From positions 1-64,000 of the forward strand of contig CAMATN010000002.1 in assembly GCA_945861155.1 (NCBI GenBank): a stretch of 64,000 nt of DNA, read 5' to 3'. Source of the DNA: Rhizobium sp. Q54 (GTDB taxonomy: Bacteria > Pseudomonadota > Alphaproteobacteria > ATCC43930 > CGMCC-115725). The translations under genes and the position numbers were made by a program. Below the pieces are notes generated by a model. The model was not told where the DNA came from. It ran no database searches and saw only the letters and a list, made by a program, of their open reading frames with translations. This document shows, piece after piece, positions 37,550-50,247 of the stretch; positions within the stretch are counted from its first letter, which is position 1, and each line of letters opens with the position of its first letter.

Positions 37550-38237
37550 AGCGCCCGAGAATCGCCGGGTTTACGGCCGCCGGCGCGGGCGCCCGCTACG
37601 GCAGGGCCGGCAGCGTCTGACGGAAACGCTGCTGCCGCGCGTCGCGATTACCCTCGGCGACGAGGGGCGGCTCGATCCGAGCAGCCTGTTCGCTGACTCC
37701 GCGTCGGCGGTCTGGCTCGAAATCGGTTTCGGCGGCGGCGAACATCTCGCCGACCAGGCCGAAACCCATCCCGATATCGGATTTATCGGCTGCGAGGTGT
37801 TCGAGAACGGCATCGCCCGGCTGGTCGGCGAAATGGAGCGCCGCGCGCTTGGCAATATCCGCGTTTTCGCCGACGATGCGCGGCTGCTGCTCGATCGCCT
37901 GCCGCCCTCGTCGATCGGGCGGGTGTTTATCCTGTTTCCCGATCCCTGGCCGAAACAGCGCCACCACAAGCGTCGTCTGATCGCCCGTGAAACGCTCGAC
38001 GGCCTCGCCACGATCATGCCGCCGGGGGCCGAACTGCGCCTCGCGACCGACGACCGCGATTATCTGGTCTGGATGCTGGAGCACATGACGGCGCATCCGG
38101 GGTTCGCGTGGACCGCACGCAGGCCGGCGGATTGGCGCGAGCGCCCGCCCGACTGGCCGCCGACACGCTATGAGGACAAGGCCCGTGCGGCCGGGCGCGT
38201 TCCGGTGTTCTTGCGGTTTGTCCGCCGGCCCTGCTGA
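37536..38237 (+). CDS. trmB: tRNA (guanine-N7-)-methyltransferase TrmB
   Basis: WLEIGFGGGEHLADQAETHPDIGFIGCEVFENGIARLV, FILFPDPWPKQRHHKRRLI; TTG start. Confidence 0.95.
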   Translation: MTDAGAPENRRVYGRRRGRPLRQGRQRLTETLLPRVAITLGDEGRLDPSSLFADSASAVWLEIGFGGGEHLADQAETHPDIGFIGCEVFENGIARLVGEMERRALGNIRVFADDARLLLDRLPPSSIGRVFILFPDPWPKQRHHKRRLIARETLDGLATIMPPGAELRLATDDRDYLVWMLEHMTAHPGFAWTARRPADWRERPPDWPPTRYEDKARAAGRVPVFLRFVRRPC

Positions 38238-38364
38238 CATGTCGCCATTGCGTCTTTTTTCGCTTTCGCCTTGCCGGGGGCGACGCATTGACTGTATTTT
38301 GGCCGCAAAAGTCCCATAGGTTCTGCCTGGGCGATCAAGCTTTGGCCGGGCCGGGTTGTTGGAG

Positions 38365-38385
38365 TGGGCCGGACGGCCCATTTTT
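38365..38385 (+). terminator. Terminator-like hairpin in the rimP leader (TGGGCC-GGAC-GGCCCA-TTTTT)
   Basis: Perfect 6 bp GC-rich stem, 4 nt loop, T5 tract, ending 37 bp before rimP. Confidence 0.65.
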
Positions 38386-38422
38386 CGTTTGCGCATTCAT
38401 CGTCTTGCCGGGATAGGAACAT

Positions 38423-38923
38423 TTGTCGATCGACACGAACGAGATTGCCCGCATCGTCGAGCCCTCGCTGGAGGCGATGGGGTATCGCGTGGTGCGCATC
38501 GCCCTGACCGGGGTGCAGAGAGCGACGCTTCAGATCATGGCCGAACGCCGCGACGAGGCGGCGATGACGGTTGAGGATTGCGCCGATATCAGCCGCTCGG
38601 TGTCGGCGCTCCTCGATGTGGCCGACCCGATCGCCGGCGCCTATACGCTCGAGGTCAGTTCTCCGGGGATCGATCGCCCGCTGGTCCGGCCGGAAGATTA
38701 CGACCGTTTCGCCGGGTTCGAAGCCCGGATCGAATTGTCGGAGCCGCACGGCGGCCGCAAGCGCTTTCGTGGGCGGCTGCTCGGGCGGGTTGACGACCAG
38801 ATCCGCCTCTCCGACGAAACCGGCGAAATCCGCTTGCCGATCGCCGCCGTCACCCGGGCCAAGCTCGTGTTGACCGACGACCTTCTCGCGCTGGCCCAAC
38901 GAAAGCCGGCGCAGACTCATTGA
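38423..38923 (+). CDS. rimP: Ribosome maturation factor RimP
   Basis: Position before nusA; VEPSLEAMGYRVVRIALTG, YTLEVSSPGIDRPLVRPEDYDRFAG. Confidence 0.95.
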   Translation: MSIDTNEIARIVEPSLEAMGYRVVRIALTGVQRATLQIMAERRDEAAMTVEDCADISRSVSALLDVADPIAGAYTLEVSSPGIDRPLVRPEDYDRFAGFEARIELSEPHGGRKRFRGRLLGRVDDQIRLSDETGEIRLPIAAVTRAKLVLTDDLLALAQRKPAQTH

Positions 38924-38937
38924 GGCACGGGAATACC

Positions 38938-40512
38938 ATGGAGACCACGACCGCTTACGCCCGCCCCGAGCTGTTGCAGGTTGCCGATACGGTGGCCCGC
39001 GACAAAGGCATCGACAAGGATGAGGTGCTCGAGGCGATGGAGCAGGCCATCCAGAAAGCCGGGCGCTCGAAATACGGCCAGGAATACGACATCCGGGCGG
39101 AGATCGACCGGCGCAGCGGCGAGATCCGGCTGCTGCGCTTTCGCGAGGTCGTCGACGCGATCGAGAACGAGGCGACGCAGATCGCGCTCGAAGCAGCCCA
39201 GCGCCTCAATCTCGAAGCGGAGATCGGCGATTTCATCACCGATCCGCTGCCGCCCATCGATTTCGGTCGGATCGCGGCGCAGACCGCCAAGCAGGTGATC
39301 GTGCAGAAGGTGCGCGACGCCGAGCGCCAGCGCCAATTCAACGAGTTCAAGGACCGGGTCGGCGAGATCGTCAACGGGCTCGTCAAGCGGGTCGAATTCG
39401 GCAATGTCGTCGTCGATCTCGGCCGCGCCGAGGCGATGCTGCGGCGCGACGAATTGTTGCCGCGCGAGAGCTTCCGCCAGGGCGAGCGGGTGCGGGCGTA
39501 CATCTATGATGTCCGCCCGGAGACGCGCGGACCGCAGATTTTCCTGTCGCGCACCCATCCGCAATTCATGGCCAAACTGTTCGCGCAGGAAGTGCCGGAA
39601 ATCTATGACGGCATCATCGAGATCAAGGCAGTGGCGCGCGATCCCGGCAGCCGCGCCAAGATCGCGGTAATCTCGCGCGACAGCAGCGTCGATCCGGTCG
39701 GCGCCTGCGTCGGCATGCGCGGCAGCCGCGTCCAGGCGGTGGTCGGCGAATTGCAGGGCGAGAAGATCGACATCATCCCGTGGTCGTCCGACCCCGCCAC
39801 TTTCGTCGTCAACGCGCTGGCCCCGGCCGAGGTCAGCAAGGTGGTGATGGACGAGGAGCAGCGGCGGATCGAGGTCGTCGTGCCCGACGATCAGCTGAGC
39901 CTGGCGATCGGCCGGCGCGGCCAGAATGTGCGCCTCGCCTCGCAACTGACCGGCTGGGACATCGACATTTTGACCGAGGCCGAGGAGTCGGAGCGGCGCA
40001 CCGAAGAATTCCGCACCCGCAGCCAGCTGTTCATCGACGCGCTCGACATCGACGAAGTGATTGCCCATCTGCTGGTGACCGAAGGGTTCGGCTCGCTCGA
40101 GGAAATTGCTTTCGTGGCGGTCGAGGATCTGGCGGAGATCGAGGGGTTCGATACCGATGTCGCCGCCGAATTGCAGGAGCGGGCGCGCAATGCGCTGGAG
40201 CGCCGCGACCGCGAATATGAGGAGCGATACCGCGAGCTCGGTGTCGCCGACGATTTGATCGCGCTCGACGCCTTGACCCCCGGCATGCTGGTCACGCTCG
40301 GCGAGAACGGGGTCAAAACCCTCGACGACTTCGCCGATCTCGCCGGCGACGAGCTGGTCGAGCTGCTGGCCGGCTCCGACAAGGGCGGCGCGAAGCTCGA
40401 ACTCGACGACGCCAACGCGCTGATCATGGCGGCTCGCGCGCATTGGTTCGACGAGGCGGACGCGGATGCGGCGGTCCCGGCGCCCGCGTCGGCGCCAGCC
40501 GGCAAGGAGTAA
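38938..40512 (+). CDS. nusA: Transcription termination/antitermination factor NusA
   Basis: GACVGMRGSRVQAVVGELQGEKIDIIPWSSDPATFVVNALAPAEV and C-terminal acidic repeats. Confidence 0.97.
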   Translation: METTTAYARPELLQVADTVARDKGIDKDEVLEAMEQAIQKAGRSKYGQEYDIRAEIDRRSGEIRLLRFREVVDAIENEATQIALEAAQRLNLEAEIGDFITDPLPPIDFGRIAAQTAKQVIVQKVRDAERQRQFNEFKDRVGEIVNGLVKRVEFGNVVVDLGRAEAMLRRDELLPRESFRQGERVRAYIYDVRPETRGPQIFLSRTHPQFMAKLFAQEVPEIYDGIIEIKAVARDPGSRAKIAVISRDSSVDPVGACVGMRGSRVQAVVGELQGEKIDIIPWSSDPATFVVNALAPAEVSKVVMDEEQRRIEVVVPDDQLSLAIGRRGQNVRLASQLTGWDIDILTEAEESERRTEEFRTRSQLFIDALDIDEVIAHLLVTEGFGSLEEIAFVAVEDLAEIEGFDTDVAAELQERARNALERRDREYEERYRELGVADDLIALDALTPGMLVTLGENGVKTLDDFADLAGDELVELLAGSDKGGAKLELDDANALIMAARAHWFDEADADAAVPAPASAPAGKE

Positions 40513-40514
40513 AG

Positions 40515-41255
40515 CTGACGGCTACCATCGAGCAGCCAGGGCCACCATCTGAAGAGGCGCCGACCGGTGCGCTTTCGCCCCTTCGCCGCTGCATCGTGAC
40601 CGGCGAAATCCGCGATCGGGCCACGCTGTTGCGCTTTGTCGTGGGGCCGGACGGCGTCATTGTGCCGGATATGGAGGCGCGGCTTCCCGGACGGGGTTTG
40701 TGGTTGATGCCGCGCCGCGATATAGTGGAACGTGCGCTCGCAAAGCGGGTTTTCGCGCGCGCCGCGCGGCGGCCGGTCACGGCCCCGCCCGAGTTGGCCG
40801 ACCGTATCGACAGCCTCCTGGCGCGGCGGTGTTGCGATGCGTTGGGTCTCGCCCGCCGGGCCGGGCTCGCCGTCGCCGGGTTCGACCGGGTCAGCGAGGC
40901 GGTGCGGCACGGACGGGCCGCGCTATTGTTGTGCGCGCTGGACGGCGCCGAAGCGGGGCGGCGCAAGCTGGCCGGGCTTGGGCGCGATCTGCCGGCGGCT
41001 CAGGTGCTGAGTGCGGGCGAACTGGGCGCGGCGTTTGGCCGCGAACGGATCGTGCACGCGGCGGTTGGCGGCGGCCGACTGAGCGGACGTCTGCTGCTCG
41101 ATCTGACGCGGCTGGCCGGCTTGCGGGAAGCGGCGTCGGTCGATCAAAGGGCTGCGGCTCAGGGCGCCCGGGATCAAGGCGCCCGGGATCAAAGAACGGA
41201 TTTCGTGCCGGCGGTGCCGGCGGCAGAGGATGGTGGTACTCAAGCGCATGACTGA
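40515..41255 (+). CDS. YlxR/DUF448 RNA-binding protein with L7Ae-like C-terminus; probable CTG start
   Basis: [47 protein letters not shown] at 40504-40509, CTG at 40515; only ATG is 40443, inside nusA. Confidence 0.85.
   Translation: MTATIEQPGPPSEEAPTGALSPLRRCIVTGEIRDRATLLRFVVGPDGVIVPDMEARLPGRGLWLMPRRDIVERALAKRVFARAARRPVTAPPELADRIDSLLARRCCDALGLARRAGLAVAGFDRVSEAVRHGRAALLLCALDGAEAGRRKLAGLGRDLPAAQVLSAGELGAAFGRERIVHAAVGGGRLSGRLLLDLTRLAGLREAASVDQRAAAQGARDQGARDQRTDFVPAVPAAEDGGTQAHD
41163..41192 (+). repeat. Perfect 15 bp tandem duplication near the ylxR 3' end
   Basis: GGCGCCCGGGATCAA x2 (encodes [10 protein letters not shown]). Confidence 0.95.
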
Positions 41256-43908
41256 AGCGAACGAGCAAGAAGCCAACGAGCAAGAGCAGAAGCGGCCTTT
41301 GACCCTGGGCCACGGCGGCACCAGGCTTGAGCTGCGGCGGAACGTCGAAGCCGGGCAGGTCCGCCAGAGCTTTTCGCACGGCCGTTCGAAGACGGTCACG
41401 GTCGAGGTGCGCAAGAAGCGCATGGTGGCGCCGGGCAGTGCGCCGGAGCCCGTCCGCGGCGAGTCGGCGGCGACGCCCACCGTCGCGCGCGGCCAGCCGG
41501 CGGCGCCGGTTGTCGGGCGCATCCAGCCGACGGCGCCGACCGCCGAGCCGGTCCGCCGTCCGGTAACCATGCCCCGCGCGCTGACCGAGGAGGAGCGAGC
41601 CGGCCGCGTGCGCGCCCTCCAGGACGCGCGCAAGCTCGATGACGAGCAGCGCAAGCTGGCCCTCCTGGCCGAAGCCGATCAGCGGCGTGAGCAGGAGGAG
41701 CGCGCCGCTGATGAGGCGCGTCAGCGCGCCGAGGAAGACGCTCGCCGGCGAACCGATGAAGAGGAGAACCGCAAGCGCACCGACGAGGAGACGAAAAAGC
41801 GCGCCGAAGACGAGGAAGCGCGCCGCCGCGAGGAAGAATCGCGCCGCGAAGTCGCCGAACGCGCCGGCAAGGCCGCCGCCGCCAAGGTCGCCGCGCTGAC
41901 CGCCGCCGGCAAGATGGCCGTGCCGGCCGAGGAAGAGGAAGAGCCGGCCACCGCGCTGCGCCCCGGCCGCCGCCCCGAGATCAAGCGTCCGGCCGCCCCG
42001 GTGCGCCGCGACGAGCAGCGTCGACGGGGCAAACTGACCGTGACCCGCGCCCTCGACGACGAGGCTGGCGAGCGCATGCGCAGCCTCGCCTCGGTGCGCC
42101 GCGCCCGCGAGCGCGAGCGCCAGCGGATGCTCCAGCAGGAGCAGACCAAGATCGTGCGCGAGGTGGTCGTTCCCGAGACGATTACGATCCAGGAACTGGC
42201 GAACCGCATGGCTGAGCGCGCCGGGGATGTCATCAAATCATTGATGCGCATGGGCGTGATGGCGACGATCAACCAGGTCATCGACGCCGATACGGCCGAG
42301 TTGATCGTGACCGAATTCGGCCACCGGCTGCGGCGCGTCGCGGAGTCGGATGTCGAGATCGGTCTGCGCGGCGAGGTCGACGAGCCCGAGATGCTGGAGC
42401 CGCGCGCTCCGGTCGTGACCATCATGGGCCATGTCGACCACGGCAAGACATCGCTCCTCGACGCGTTGCGGGCGACCGATGTCGCCGGCGGCGAGGCGGG
42501 CGGCATCACCCAGCATATCGGCGCCTATCGGGTGACGCTCGAAAACGGCAAGCAGGTCACCTTCATCGACACGCCGGGCCATCAGGCCTTTACCGCGATG
42601 CGGGCCCGCGGCGCCAACATCACCGACATCGTCGTCTTGGTGGTCGCCGCCGATGACGGCATCATGGAGCAGACGATCGAGGCGATCCGCCATGCAAGGG
42701 CCGCCAACGTGCCGGTCATCGTCGCGATCAACAAGATGGACCGGGCCGACGCCAAGCCCGAGCGGGTGCGCCAGGAATTGTTGCAGCACGAGCTCGTTGT
42801 CGAAGAACTCGGCGGCGAGGTCCTCGATGTCGAGGTGTCGGCCCTCAAGAAGACCAACCTCGACAAGCTCGTCGAGGCGATCCTGCTACAGGCCGAACTG
42901 CTTGACCTGAGCGCCAACCCGAACCGCGCGGCCGAGGGGGTCGTGATCGAAGCGAAACTCGAACGCGGCCGCGGCCCGGTCGCCACCGTGCTGGTGCAGC
43001 GCGGGACCCTCGAAGTCGGCGACATCTTTGTCGCCGGCGGCGAATGGGGGCGGGTGCGCGCGCTGGTCGACGAGCGCGGCCAGAGCCTGCGCGAGGCCGG
43101 TCCCTCGACCCCGGTCGAGGTGCTCGGCCTCAACGGGTTGCCGCTCGCCGGCGACGATTTCATCGTGGCCGATAACGAGAGCCGGGCCCGTGAGGTCGCC
43201 GATTTCCGCCAGCGGCGCCGGCGCGACGTCGCCGCCGCCACGGGTGGCCGCGGCACTTTGGAGCAGATGTTCTCGAAAATCGCGTCGGGCTCCGCCAAAG
43301 AGCTGCCGATCGTTGTCAAATCCGACGTCCAGGGCTCGCTCGAGGCGATCGTCGGCTCGCTCCAAAAGCTGTCTACCGACGAGGTCGCCGTGCGCGCGCT
43401 GCATTCGGCGGTCGGCGGGATCAACGAAAGCGATGTGATCCTCGCCAAGGCGACCGGCGCGATCATCATCGGGTTCAACGTCCGGGCCAACCCGCAGGCG
43501 CGCGAGCTGGCAACCCGCGACGGCGTCGAGATCCGCTATTACGCGATCATCTACGATCTGATCGACGACGTGCGCAACGCGCTGTCCGGCATGCTGTCGC
43601 CGAGCCTGCGCGAGCGTTTCCTCGGCAACGCGGCGATCCGCGAAGTCTTCAACATCACCAAGGTCGGCAAGGTGGCCGGCTGCATGGTCACCGACGGGAC
43701 GGTACGGCGCGGCGCCAAGGTGCGCCTGTTGCGCGACAATGTCGTCGTGCATGAAGGTGCGCTGAAGACATTGAAGCGCTTCAAGGACGAGGTCCGCGAG
43801 GTCCGCGAGGGCTATGAATGCGGCATGGCCTTCGAGAACTACGAGAACGTTCAGATCGGGGACGTGATCGAGTGCTTCGAGATCGAGGAAGTCACCCGCA
43901 CGCTGTAG
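41248..43908 (+). CDS. infB: Translation initiation factor IF-2
   Basis: [47 protein letters not shown]; charged N-terminal domain. Confidence 0.98.
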   Translation: MTEANEQEANEQEQKRPLTLGHGGTRLELRRNVEAGQVRQSFSHGRSKTVTVEVRKKRMVAPGSAPEPVRGESAATPTVARGQPAAPVVGRIQPTAPTAEPVRRPVTMPRALTEEERAGRVRALQDARKLDDEQRKLALLAEADQRREQEERAADEARQRAEEDARRRTDEEENRKRTDEETKKRAEDEEARRREEESRREVAERAGKAAAAKVAALTAAGKMAVPAEEEEEPATALRPGRRPEIKRPAAPVRRDEQRRRGKLTVTRALDDEAGERMRSLASVRRARERERQRMLQQEQTKIVREVVVPETITIQELANRMAERAGDVIKSLMRMGVMATINQVIDADTAELIVTEFGHRLRRVAESDVEIGLRGEVDEPEMLEPRAPVVTIMGHVDHGKTSLLDALRATDVAGGEAGGITQHIGAYRVTLENGKQVTFIDTPGHQAFTAMRARGANITDIVVLVVAADDGIMEQTIEAIRHARAANVPVIVAINKMDRADAKPERVRQELLQHELVVEELGGEVLDVEVSALKKTNLDKLVEAILLQAELLDLSANPNRAAEGVVIEAKLERGRGPVATVLVQRGTLEVGDIFVAGGEWGRVRALVDERGQSLREAGPSTPVEVLGLNGLPLAGDDFIVADNESRAREVADFRQRRRRDVAAATGGRGTLEQMFSKIASGSAKELPIVVKSDVQGSLEAIVGSLQKLSTDEVAVRALHSAVGGINESDVILAKATGAIIIGFNVRANPQARELATRDGVEIRYYAIIYDLIDDVRNALSGMLSPSLRERFLGNAAIREVFNITKVGKVAGCMVTDGTVRRGAKVRLLRDNVVVHEGALKTLKRFKDEVREVREGYECGMAFENYENVQIGDVIECFEIEEVTRTL

Positions 43909-43942
43909 GCGCGGCCTCGTCGGCAGGTGTGCTTATAGGCTC

Positions 43943-44422
43943 ATGCGCAAGCGGCGCGATCACGATTACGCGGCGGGGCCGGGGCTGGTTGCTGGGCCAC
44001 GGCCCGTCAGTCAGCGGCAATTGCGGGTCGGCGAAGAGCTGCGCCATGTGCTGGCGCAGCTGTTGCGGCCGGGCGAATTGCGCGACCCGGCCCTGCGCGA
44101 CGCCAATGTCACGGTGACCGAGGTGCGGGTCAGTCCCGATCTGCGCAACGCCACCGCCTTTGTGATGCCGCTCGCCGGCGGCAATGCCGACGAAATCATG
44201 GCCGGGCTGCGGCGCTGCGCGCCTTTCCTGAAGAGCCGGGTCGCGCGCACGGTCGAATTGCGGCAGGCGCCGAACATCAAATTCGCCTTCGACGACGCGT
44301 TCGACAATGCCGCGCGGATTTCGGCCCTGCTCGCCAGACCGGAGGTCGAGCGCGATCTCGGTCCTGCTGATCCCGGTTCGGCTCCGGCGGCCGATCCGGA
44401 GCCCGATGACCCGGCCGGATGA
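43943..44422 (+). CDS. rbfA: Ribosome-binding factor A
   Basis: RQLRVGEELRHVLAQLL, VTVTEVRVSPDLRNATAFVMPL; between infB and truB. Confidence 0.95.
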   Translation: MRKRRDHDYAAGPGLVAGPRPVSQRQLRVGEELRHVLAQLLRPGELRDPALRDANVTVTEVRVSPDLRNATAFVMPLAGGNADEIMAGLRRCAPFLKSRVARTVELRQAPNIKFAFDDAFDNAARISALLARPEVERDLGPADPGSAPAADPEPDDPAG

Positions 44423-45320
44423 CGCGGGGCCGCACGGCTGGCTGGTCATCGACAAGCCCTATGGGATGAGTTCGGCCCGGGCGGTCGCCCTGATCAAGCG
44501 CAGCACCGGGGCAAAGACCGGCCATGCCGGCACCCTTGACCCGCTCGCGACCGGGGTATTGCCGCTGGCCTTGGGCGAAGCGACCAAAACAGTGCAATTC
44601 GCCACCGCCGGGCGCAAGCGCTACCGCTTTCGGGTCTGCTGGGGCGCGGCGCGCGACACGCTTGACCGCGAGGGCGCGATCATTGCCGAAACCGGCGTTC
44701 GCCCCGATGCGGCGGCGATCCGGGCGGCGCTGCCCGCTTTCATTGGCACGATACTGCAACGGCCGCCGGCCTATTCGGCGATCAAGATCGCCGGGCGGCG
44801 GGCTTATGCGTTGGCCCGCGCCGGAAGCCCACCCGAAATGGCCACCCGCCCGATCGAGATCGCCGAACTCAGGCTGCTCGCGACGCCGGACCCGGACCAC
44901 GCCGATTTCGAGGCCGTTGTCGGCGCGGGCGCCTATATCCGCTCGCTCGCCCGCGACCTGGCGGAGGCGCTCGGCACCCTCGGCCATATCGCCGAATTGC
45001 GCCGGCTGGCGGTCGGTCGCTTCAGCGAAGCCCAGGCGATTTCGCTGGATTGCGCGGTGGCGCTTGGGCATAGTCTGGCCGCTTCCGAGCATCTGTTGCC
45101 GATCGAGACGGCGCTGGACGACATCCCGGCGCTCGCCTTATCGGCAGAAGAAGCGGCCCGGCTGCGCCATGGTCAGCGGGTCGCGCCGCGCGATGCGGGC
45201 GAGCGTCTCGATCATATCGAGGATGGCGCGCTGGTTGGCGCGCGGCACGACCGGCTGCTTGTTGCTCTGGCGCGGTTCGAGGGTGGAAGTCTTCGGCCGG
45301 TTCGAATCATCAATCGTTGA
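44406..45320 (+). CDS. truB: tRNA pseudouridine(55) synthase TruB
   Basis: HGWLVIDKPYGMSSARAVALIKR, KTGHAGTLDPLATGVLPLALGEATK. Confidence 0.97.
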   Translation: MTRPDDAGPHGWLVIDKPYGMSSARAVALIKRSTGAKTGHAGTLDPLATGVLPLALGEATKTVQFATAGRKRYRFRVCWGAARDTLDREGAIIAETGVRPDAAAIRAALPAFIGTILQRPPAYSAIKIAGRRAYALARAGSPPEMATRPIEIAELRLLATPDPDHADFEAVVGAGAYIRSLARDLAEALGTLGHIAELRRLAVGRFSEAQAISLDCAVALGHSLAASEHLLPIETALDDIPALALSAEEAARLRHGQRVAPRDAGERLDHIEDGALVGARHDRLLVALARFEGGSLRPVRIINR

Positions 45321-45332
45321 AGGGACAACCCG

Positions 45333-45602
45333 ATGTCGATTACTCCCGAGCGCAAGCAGGCGGTTATTGGCGAATATGCCGTCAAAACCGGCGATACCGG
45401 ATCGCCGGAGGTCCAGGTCGCGATCCTGTCCGAGCGCATCCGCAATCTGACCGACCACCTCGGCACGCATAAAAAGGATTTTCACTCGCGCCGCGGCTTG
45501 TTGGTCATGGTCGGCCTGCGCCGCCGCCTCCTCGATTACCTGAAGCGATCGGATTCGAGCCGCTACACGACCCTGATCGGTCGTCTCGGCCTGCGCCGCT
45601 GA
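45333..45602 (+). CDS. rpsO: 30S ribosomal protein S15
   Basis: [43 protein letters not shown]. Confidence 0.98.
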   Translation: MSITPERKQAVIGEYAVKTGDTGSPEVQVAILSERIRNLTDHLGTHKKDFHSRRGLLVMVGLRRRLLDYLKRSDSSRYTTLIGRLGLRR

Positions 45603-45683
45603 CCTCCCGGTGAGTGACAGGGGCCGGTGACAGGGGCCGCGCTCCCGGCCGAATGCGACGGCCGGATTGCGGCCGGCGCAAAA

Positions 45684-45775
45684 ATCGCCATATGCGTGGC
45701 GATATGATGTCAACACGATATCGCGGCGCTGTACGCCGCGGGCCAGCGCTCCGGAGGATGGCCTCCGGCGGCGCT
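45684..45775 (+). promoter_or_regulatory. rpsO-pnp intergenic leader with three consecutive hairpins
   Basis: ATCGCCA-6nt-TGGCGAT (45684-45703); GCGGCG-5nt-CGCCGC (45723-45739); AGCGC/CCGGAGG-CCTCCGG/GCGCT (45745-45775). Confidence 0.6.
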
Positions 45776-45801
45776 GTCGGTCTGTTTGGAAGGAAGAACG
45801 G

Positions 45802-47940
<2,139 letters not shown>

Positions 47941-47974
47941 CCGCGCGGCGCGGAGCCGGTCGGGAGGCGCTCGC

Positions 47975-48778
47975 TTGCCCGCTGCGCCCTCGCCGCTCGC
48001 CGCTCGCCTGGCGATGGTCATCGGCCATCGCGGCGCCGCGGCGCGGGCCCCGGAAAACACGATGGCCGGGTTGCGACGGGCCAAGGCGCTCGGTTGTGCC
48101 TGGGTCGAGTTCGACGTCCGGCTGACCGCCGACGGGATGCCCGTCTTGTGTCACGATTCGCGGCTCGATCGCACGACCAGCGGCAGCGGGCGGGTGTCCG
48201 ACCAGACCGCGGCGGCGGTCCGGCGCTGCGATGCCGGGACATGGTTCGCCCCGGCCTTTGCCGGCGAGAAGGTGCCAACCCTCGACGAGGCGCTGGCGCT
48301 GGCGGCCGACCTCGACCTCGGCGCCAATATCGAGATCAAATCCGATCGCGGCCGCGAATACGCCACCGCGGCGGCAGTGGCCGGGGCGGTTGCGCGGTTG
48401 CGCGACCGCATCCCGTCTTTCGCGGCACCGGCCCTGCTGGTGTCGAGCTTTCTGTACCCCGCGCTCGCCGCCTTGCAGCATCTGGCGCCGCAGGTGCCGC
48501 GCGGGGTTCTGTTCCGGCTGGTGCCGCGCGGCTGGGCGCAGATCGCGCGGCGGCTTGGCGTCGTGATGATCGGCGCCGACCATCGCCGCTTGCGCCCGCG
48601 TCGCATCGCCGCGATCCGCGCCGCCGGCTACGAACTGGCGGCCTTTACCGTCAATGATCCGGCGCGGGCTCGTCGGCTGTTTGCCTGGGGCGTTACTTCC
48701 GTCTTCTCAGACGCGCCGGATACACTTATTAAGGTTAACGCGGCGTACGGCGCGGCGCGGCAGGGAGCGATTCGGTGA
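47975..48778 (+). CDS. Glycerophosphodiester phosphodiesterase family protein
   Basis: VIGHRGAAARAPENTMAGLRRAKALGCAWVEFDVRLTADGMPVLCHDSRLDRTTSG. Confidence 0.94.
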   Translation: MPAAPSPLAARLAMVIGHRGAAARAPENTMAGLRRAKALGCAWVEFDVRLTADGMPVLCHDSRLDRTTSGSGRVSDQTAAAVRRCDAGTWFAPAFAGEKVPTLDEALALAADLDLGANIEIKSDRGREYATAAAVAGAVARLRDRIPSFAAPALLVSSFLYPALAALQHLAPQVPRGVLFRLVPRGWAQIARRLGVVMIGADHRRLRPRRIAAIRAAGYELAAFTVNDPARARRLFAWGVTSVFSDAPDTLIKVNAAYGAARQGAIR

Positions 48779-50172
48779 AGCCGCTCAATCCGATTGTGGT
48801 TTCTGGCGTCGAGGTGCTGCCGCTCGTCGAGGGCGGCAAGGGCATTTCGATTTCGAATGGCGAGAGTTCGGGCGCGTGGGCCGCCTCGGGCGCGGTCGGC
48901 ACGTTTTCGGGCGTCAATGCGGACAGCTACAACGAAGCGGGCGAATTGATCCCGCAGGTCTATTTCGGCCGCACAAGGCGCGAGCGCCACGAGGAACTCG
49001 TCGCCTATGCGATCGACGGGGGCATTCAGCAGGCGCGCGTCGCCTATGAGCGCTCGAACGGCCAGGGCCGCGTCCACATGAACGTGCTGTGGGAAATGGC
49101 GGCGGCCGAGCGGGTATTGCACGGCGTGCTCGAAGGGGCGCGCGGGATGATCCACGGCGTCACCTGCGGCGCCGGCATGCCCTACCGGATCGCCGAGATC
49201 TCGGCCAGCTACGGCGTCTATTATTATCCGATCGTGTCGTCCGCCCGCGCCTTTCGGGCGCTATGGAAGCGGGCCTATCACAAATTTTGCGACTGGCTGG
49301 GCGGCGTCGTCTACGAGGATCCATGGCTCGCCGGGGGTCACAACGGCCTGACCAACAGCGAGGACCCCGAGCGGCCGGAGCCGGCCTATCCGCGGGTGCG
49401 CGAGCTGCGCACCCTGATGAGCGAATTCGGCTTGCACCAAACGCCGATCTTCATGGCCGGCGGGGTCTGGCGCCTGCACGACTGGGCCGATTGGATCGAC
49501 AATCCCGAGCTCGGCCCGGTTGCCTTCCAGTTCGGGACGCGGCCGTTGCTGACCCGCGAAAGCCCGATTTCGGACGCCTGGAAGCGCCGGCTCCTGACCC
49601 TTCAAGAGGGCGATGTCCTGCTCAATCGGTTCAGCCCGACCGGGTTCTATTCCTCCGCGGTCCACAACGATTTTCTGAAAGAGTTGCAGCAGCGTTCCGA
49701 GCATCAGGTCGCCTATACGGTCGAGCCGATCGGCGAGCATGTCGCGCCGTTCAATGTCGGGGCGCGCGGCCGCCTGGTCTATCTGACCTCGCACGATCGC
49801 GATTCGGCGCGGCGCTGGGTCGCCGACGGCTTTACCGAGGCGCTGCGCACCCCGGATTCGACGCTGATCCTGGTCACCCCGGCCAAGGCGCTCGAAATCC
49901 ACACCGACCAGATCAACTGCATGGGTTGCCTGAGCGCCTGCCAGTTCTCGAACTGGGCGCAGAACGAAAATGCCACGACCGGCAAAAAAGCGGACCCGCG
50001 CAGTTATTGCATTCAAAAGACGCTCCAGGCGATCCGCCACTCCGACGATGTCGAATTCCAGTTGATGTTCGCCGGGCACAACGCCTATCGCTTCGCCTCC
50101 GACCCGTTTTACGCGAACGGATACGTGCCTAGCGTCAAAGAATTGGTCGACCGGCTGCAAACCGGCGATTGA
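48775..50172 (+). CDS. Nitronate monooxygenase-like flavoprotein with C-terminal Cys motif
   Basis: VSGVEVLPLVEGGKGISISNGESSGAWAASGAVGTFSG; FMAGGVWRLHDWADWIDNPELGPVAFQFGTRPLLT; C-terminal CMGCLSACQFSNWAQ; GTGA overlap with upstream gene. Confidence 0.8.
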   Translation: MKPLNPIVVSGVEVLPLVEGGKGISISNGESSGAWAASGAVGTFSGVNADSYNEAGELIPQVYFGRTRRERHEELVAYAIDGGIQQARVAYERSNGQGRVHMNVLWEMAAAERVLHGVLEGARGMIHGVTCGAGMPYRIAEISASYGVYYYPIVSSARAFRALWKRAYHKFCDWLGGVVYEDPWLAGGHNGLTNSEDPERPEPAYPRVRELRTLMSEFGLHQTPIFMAGGVWRLHDWADWIDNPELGPVAFQFGTRPLLTRESPISDAWKRRLLTLQEGDVLLNRFSPTGFYSSAVHNDFLKELQQRSEHQVAYTVEPIGEHVAPFNVGARGRLVYLTSHDRDSARRWVADGFTEALRTPDSTLILVTPAKALEIHTDQINCMGCLSACQFSNWAQNENATTGKKADPRSYCIQKTLQAIRHSDDVEFQLMFAGHNAYRFASDPFYANGYVPSVKELVDRLQTGD

Positions 50173-50247
50173 TCCGATTTTCCCTAATGCAGCTCTTCTT
50201 GATACGGCGTACTTTGTTTTCGCCAGCACCGCGCTTATATCTGCGTC

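Noticed and set aside
43789-43809. GAGGTCCGC repeated in infB (EVREVRE)
   Set aside because: This region of IF-2 normally has a similar charged sequence, so not evidence of a recent duplication
47990-48009. GCCGCTC repeats at the start of the glycerophosphodiesterase gene
   Set aside because: Seven-base GC-rich repeats are expected by chance in this composition
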